From Desulfuromonadales bacterium (GTDB taxonomy: Bacteria > Desulfobacterota > Desulfuromonadia > Geobacterales > Pseudopelobacteraceae): a stretch of DNA of 64,000 nt. The notes under the pieces were generated by a model. The model had not been told where the DNA came from. It saw only the letters and a program-made list of their open reading frames with translations, and made no database searches. A program made the translations under genes and the position numbers. Location of the stretch: the NCBI GenBank assembly GCA_013349405.1, contig DUZS01000003.1, positions 62,001-126,000 on the forward strand. The letters run 5' to 3'. Shown here piece by piece: positions 61,342 through 64,000 of the stretch (position 1 is the first letter of the stretch; each line of letters begins with the position of its first letter).

Positions 61342-63282
61342 TTGAAGAAGATATTACTGGTTGGTTTACCGAATGTGGGGAAAAGTACTCTTTTCGACCG
61401 ATTAATTACCGACAAAATCAGGACCGGCTCTTACCCCGGCTCATCAGTTGGAGTGAGAAGGGGCGATTTGAAGATTGATGGCGATGATGTTGAAATAATT
61501 GACATACCCGGTGTCTGTAACCTTTTTTTCAACGAAGACAATGAACGGGTCGCGAGAAACATCCTTATTGACGAAATGCCGGATCTGATTATTCAGGTCT
61601 GTGATGCCAAAAACCTTAATCGCTCGCTGGCGCTTACCGCCCTGCTCGCCGAGCTGTCCATCCCCGTGGTAATTGCCGTGAATATGGTGGATGAGGCTGC
61701 GCAAAAAGGGATCAAGGTCAAACGGCACAAGTTGGAAGAGATGCTGGGAGCGCCCGTTGTTGAGACGATTGCATCTGAAGGCGTCGGCGTTCCGACGCTG
61801 ATTTCAGCTTTGAGCAGGGGGCAGGTACCCGCTTACCCCTCCAGACTGTCGGCGACTCTTGTTGCCGCAGTTAATGATTTGACTGGACTGATCGGGACAG
61901 GGGCGTGTGAGGCGCGGGAAAAAACGGTTCTGGCCATTTTTTCACTCGCCGGTGACCACGCAACCTCCCAATGGGCACTGCAAAAAAGCGGTCTGGAGAA
62001 CGATGAGGCAGCCGGTCACATTATAAAAAATACGACGCAAACATTCCATCGCCATCTCGGCCTTGTTTTTTCCCGGGCAAACGACCTCTGGGCAGAGGCG
62101 CTCTATATGGAGTCGATCTATGTAACACCGGTAACATCAACGCCGCTGTTAAACAGGCTCGGTGATATGGCCTTAACTCCGGTAGCCGGATCGGTAATTC
62201 TTGTCGCACTGATTGCCCTGCTCTACTTCATCGTCGGAAAATTTGCTGCCGGTATCGTCGTTGATTTTCTGCTGAACGATTTTTTCGGCGCCATGGTGGC
62301 CCCGCACCTGAAAAACGTGGTAGCAGTCATCCCGTATGCCTTTGTGCGGGATATTATCGTCGGCGAATACGGTTTGTATACCATGGCGCTTGTTCCTGTC
62401 CTCGGCCTGTTATTGCCGATCCTCACGGTGTTCTTCTTTACGTTCGGCTTTATTGAAGATTCAGGATATATCCCCCGCCTCTCAATTCTGCTGGACAGAA
62501 CTTTTCGGAAAATCGGGCTGAACGGTAAAGCAGTGCTTCCGATGGTGCTTGGTTTTTCCTGCGTCACCATGGCAACAATATCCACCAGGGTGCTCGATAA
62601 CAAAAGGGAGCGCTTCATCGCCATCTTTCTGCTCTCGCTCGGCATCCCCTGCTCTGCCAAATTAAGTATCATTCTGGCTATTCTGGCACAGGTTTCGTTT
62701 GCCGGTTTTCTGGTGGTGTTCGGGGTTATTTTTTCTTTAACTGTCGTTACCGGCTTTGTGCTGAATAAACTGATGCCTGTAGAAACCTCTAATTTTATTA
62801 TGGAAATCCCGCCAATCCGCATCCCGAGCCTGAAAAACGTGCTTGCAAAGACCTCCTACCGGTCATTGCTGTTTCTCCAGGAGGCGGTGCCGCTTTTTCT
62901 TATCAGTGCTCTGGGACTGTTTTTTGCTGATAAAATCGGCCTGCTGACCATTATAGAAACCCTTTCGGCGCCGATTATCAGCGGTTTCCTCGGATTGCCG
63001 CCTCAGTTTGCAGAATCACTCATCATGGGTTTTATACGGGGTGAAGCCGGGGTTGCCGTGCTGAAAAAGATGGTCGATTCCGGGGTGATGAATCATGCGC
63101 AGCTGGTTGTCGCGATGGTTGTAACAATACTTTTCATCCCCTGCGTCACGAATTTCATGCTCATAATTAAAGAGCAGGGAGCGCAAAAGGCACTCGCAAT
63201 TATCGTTTCTGTGACTACCTGCGCCATTGTGACCGGCGGCATCCTGAACCATTTTTTCCGCTGGGCTAATATTGTATTTTAA
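61342..63282 (+). CDS. feoB: Ferrous iron transporter FeoB
   Basis: 646 aa. An N-terminal GTPase domain (GLPNVGKSTLFDRLI, IIDIPGVCNLF, NMVD) is followed by a spacer and membrane helices with two Gate motifs (MVLGFSCVTMATISTRVL...LGIPCSAKLSII and later LIMGFIRGEAGVAVL). It is shorter than E. coli FeoB. The start is TTG at 61342 with AAGGAATAG upstream. No separate feoA gene precedes it. Confidence 0.93.
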   Translation: MKKILLVGLPNVGKSTLFDRLITDKIRTGSYPGSSVGVRRGDLKIDGDDVEIIDIPGVCNLFFNEDNERVARNILIDEMPDLIIQVCDAKNLNRSLALTALLAELSIPVVIAVNMVDEAAQKGIKVKRHKLEEMLGAPVVETIASEGVGVPTLISALSRGQVPAYPSRLSATLVAAVNDLTGLIGTGACEAREKTVLAIFSLAGDHATSQWALQKSGLENDEAAGHIIKNTTQTFHRHLGLVFSRANDLWAEALYMESIYVTPVTSTPLLNRLGDMALTPVAGSVILVALIALLYFIVGKFAAGIVVDFLLNDFFGAMVAPHLKNVVAVIPYAFVRDIIVGEYGLYTMALVPVLGLLLPILTVFFFTFGFIEDSGYIPRLSILLDRTFRKIGLNGKAVLPMVLGFSCVTMATISTRVLDNKRERFIAIFLLSLGIPCSAKLSIILAILAQVSFAGFLVVFGVIFSLTVVTGFVLNKLMPVETSNFIMEIPPIRIPSLKNVLAKTSYRSLLFLQEAVPLFLISALGLFFADKIGLLTIIETLSAPIISGFLGLPPQFAESLIMGFIRGEAGVAVLKKMVDSGVMNHAQLVVAMVVTILFIPCVTNFMLIIKEQGAQKALAIIVSVTTCAIVTGGILNHFFRWANIVF

Positions 63283-63296
63283 GGAGAGTGTAACCT

Positions 63297-63959
63297 GTGA
63301 AAACGATACATGTAACGGATGAGGTTCTCGAGACCGTCTGGAGATTTGAGGAGAGGGGTGGCTGCACAGTAGAAGATGTTAAAAAAGAACATGAAGATGC
63401 ATCCGGATATGTCGTCAATGATGAACTGTTATCGGAGCTGGAAAAAGACGGTCTGGTCACAATACGCGGAGCGCTGATAGCGCTCACAACAGCCGGCAAG
63501 GCGCACGCCCTCCCGGTTATCCGCAGGCATAGAATTGCAGAACGACTCCTCGTCGATGTCCTCGGTATGCCGTTTGATGCCATCGAAGAGTCGGCCTGTG
63601 AATATGAACATACACTGGCGCCCGGGCTTACCGAGGCGATCTGCACCCTGCTCGGGCACCCGCGGGAGTGCCCCCACGGCTCGCCCATACCTGAAGGTGA
63701 CTGCTGCCGGCGTTCCGAGCGCTCGGTGGAGTCATTCGTCAAACCGCTGAACGAGATGGAGATCGGTGATTCGGTGCGCATCTCGTTCATCCGCAAGGAC
63801 GACCCGGTGCTGATTGGCAAGCTGGTCTCCTTTGGTGTTTCGCCGGGAAAAACGATAAAAATCCGCCAGAAGTTTCCCGCGTATGTCATTCAGATTGAGC
63901 ATTCCCAGATCGCACTGGAGCAGGATATTGCAGCAGACATCTACGGGGTGAAGATATAA
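63297..63959 (+). CDS. DtxR-family repressor fused to FeoA domain
   Basis: 220 aa. A winged helix (ETVWRFEERGGCTVEDVKKEHEDASG), a DtxR metal-binding middle (RHRIAERLLVDVLGMPFDAIEESACEYEHTLAPG and HPRECPHG) and a C-terminal FeoA/SH3-like domain (LNEMEIGDSVRISFI...LVSFGVSPGKTIKI). It probably senses Fe(II) (or Mn) and controls feoB, 14 bases upstream, which also supplies the missing FeoA function. The start is GTG at 63297 with AAGGAGAG. Confidence 0.9.
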   Translation: MKTIHVTDEVLETVWRFEERGGCTVEDVKKEHEDASGYVVNDELLSELEKDGLVTIRGALIALTTAGKAHALPVIRRHRIAERLLVDVLGMPFDAIEESACEYEHTLAPGLTEAICTLLGHPRECPHGSPIPEGDCCRRSERSVESFVKPLNEMEIGDSVRISFIRKDDPVLIGKLVSFGVSPGKTIKIRQKFPAYVIQIEHSQIALEQDIAADIYGVKI

Positions 63960-63987
63960 TACCAGACCGCTTCAGAGGAAGATTCTC

Positions 63988-64000
63988 ATGGAAAAAGCAC
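63988..64000 (+). CDS. Start of the next gene, cut by the window end
   Basis: ATGGAAAAAGCAC with AGAGGAAG 6 bases upstream gives MEKA and then the window ends. It follows the iron locus on the same strand; no product can be named. Confidence 0.4.

Overview
The window looks like chromosome from a Geobacter-like bacterium (Geobacterales/Desulfuromonadales). The reasons are a monopolar-type flagellar operon with FlhF/FlhG, a selenocysteine formate dehydrogenase with cytochrome b subunit, an FeoB/DtxR-FeoA iron locus, hybrid histidine kinases and the general codon style. This is inferred from family composition, not from a database search.

Layout: (1) 0-10.4 kb, a flagellar operon on the + strand (flhF partial, flhG, fliA, flgF, flgG, flgA, flgH, flgI, flgJ, flgN, flgK, flgL) closed by a terminator. 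(2) 10.4-19.1 kb, a 4Fe-4S protein and a Cys-rich protein on the - strand, then a formate dehydrogenase locus: a Sec-containing catalytic subunit read through UGA at 12468, an FeS subunit, cytochrome b, an exported glutaredoxin/peroxiredoxin pair, fdhE and mobA. (3) 19.2-22.3 kb, ftsK followed by a small toxin-antitoxin cassette bracketed by an 87-bp duplication of the ftsK 3' end. (4) 22.4-26.8 kb, a hybrid kinase with an exact-length tandem PAS duplication, a nitrilase-family hydrolase and two small proteins. (5) 27.03-34.07 kb, a 7-kb integrated element in tRNA-Leu(CAG) with 26-bp att repeats, a tyrosine integrase, AlpA, a TOPRIM primase, a DUF927 helicase split across a GGGAAAA slippery site, and two clusters of GGTGTTCCG iterons. 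It resembles a replicating P4-like satellite. (6) 34.2-43.8 kb, ndk, then a long - strand run: lon, mlaE, EVE-domain gene, mlaF, mlaD, two M16 peptidases, rlpA. (7) 43.9-51.8 kb, a palindromic repeat, a YhdH-type reductase, NUDIX, a DRTGG-type ATPase, a VapBC-like pair, an HTH remnant, rluD, an HtrA protease and an XRE-cupin regulator. (8) 51.8-61.2 kb, a five-gene - strand operon (ParA, winged-helix protein, 1450-aa receiver/coiled-coil/membrane protein, second ParA, DUF697 membrane protein). (9) 61.3-64 kb, feoB, a DtxR-FeoA fusion, and the first bases of one more gene.

The best candidate for an undescribed system is the ParA/coiled-coil operon at 51.8-61.2 kb. It combines two ParA-type ATPases with a giant membrane-anchored coiled-coil protein carrying a receiver domain and a putative DNA-binding partner, under a promoter bracketed by three 15-bp repeats. 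Its architecture suggests an intracellular positioning or polar-organising apparatus. The second candidate is the tRNA-Leu satellite, with its paired iteron clusters, possible -1 frameshift and stand-alone integrase arm-binding protein.
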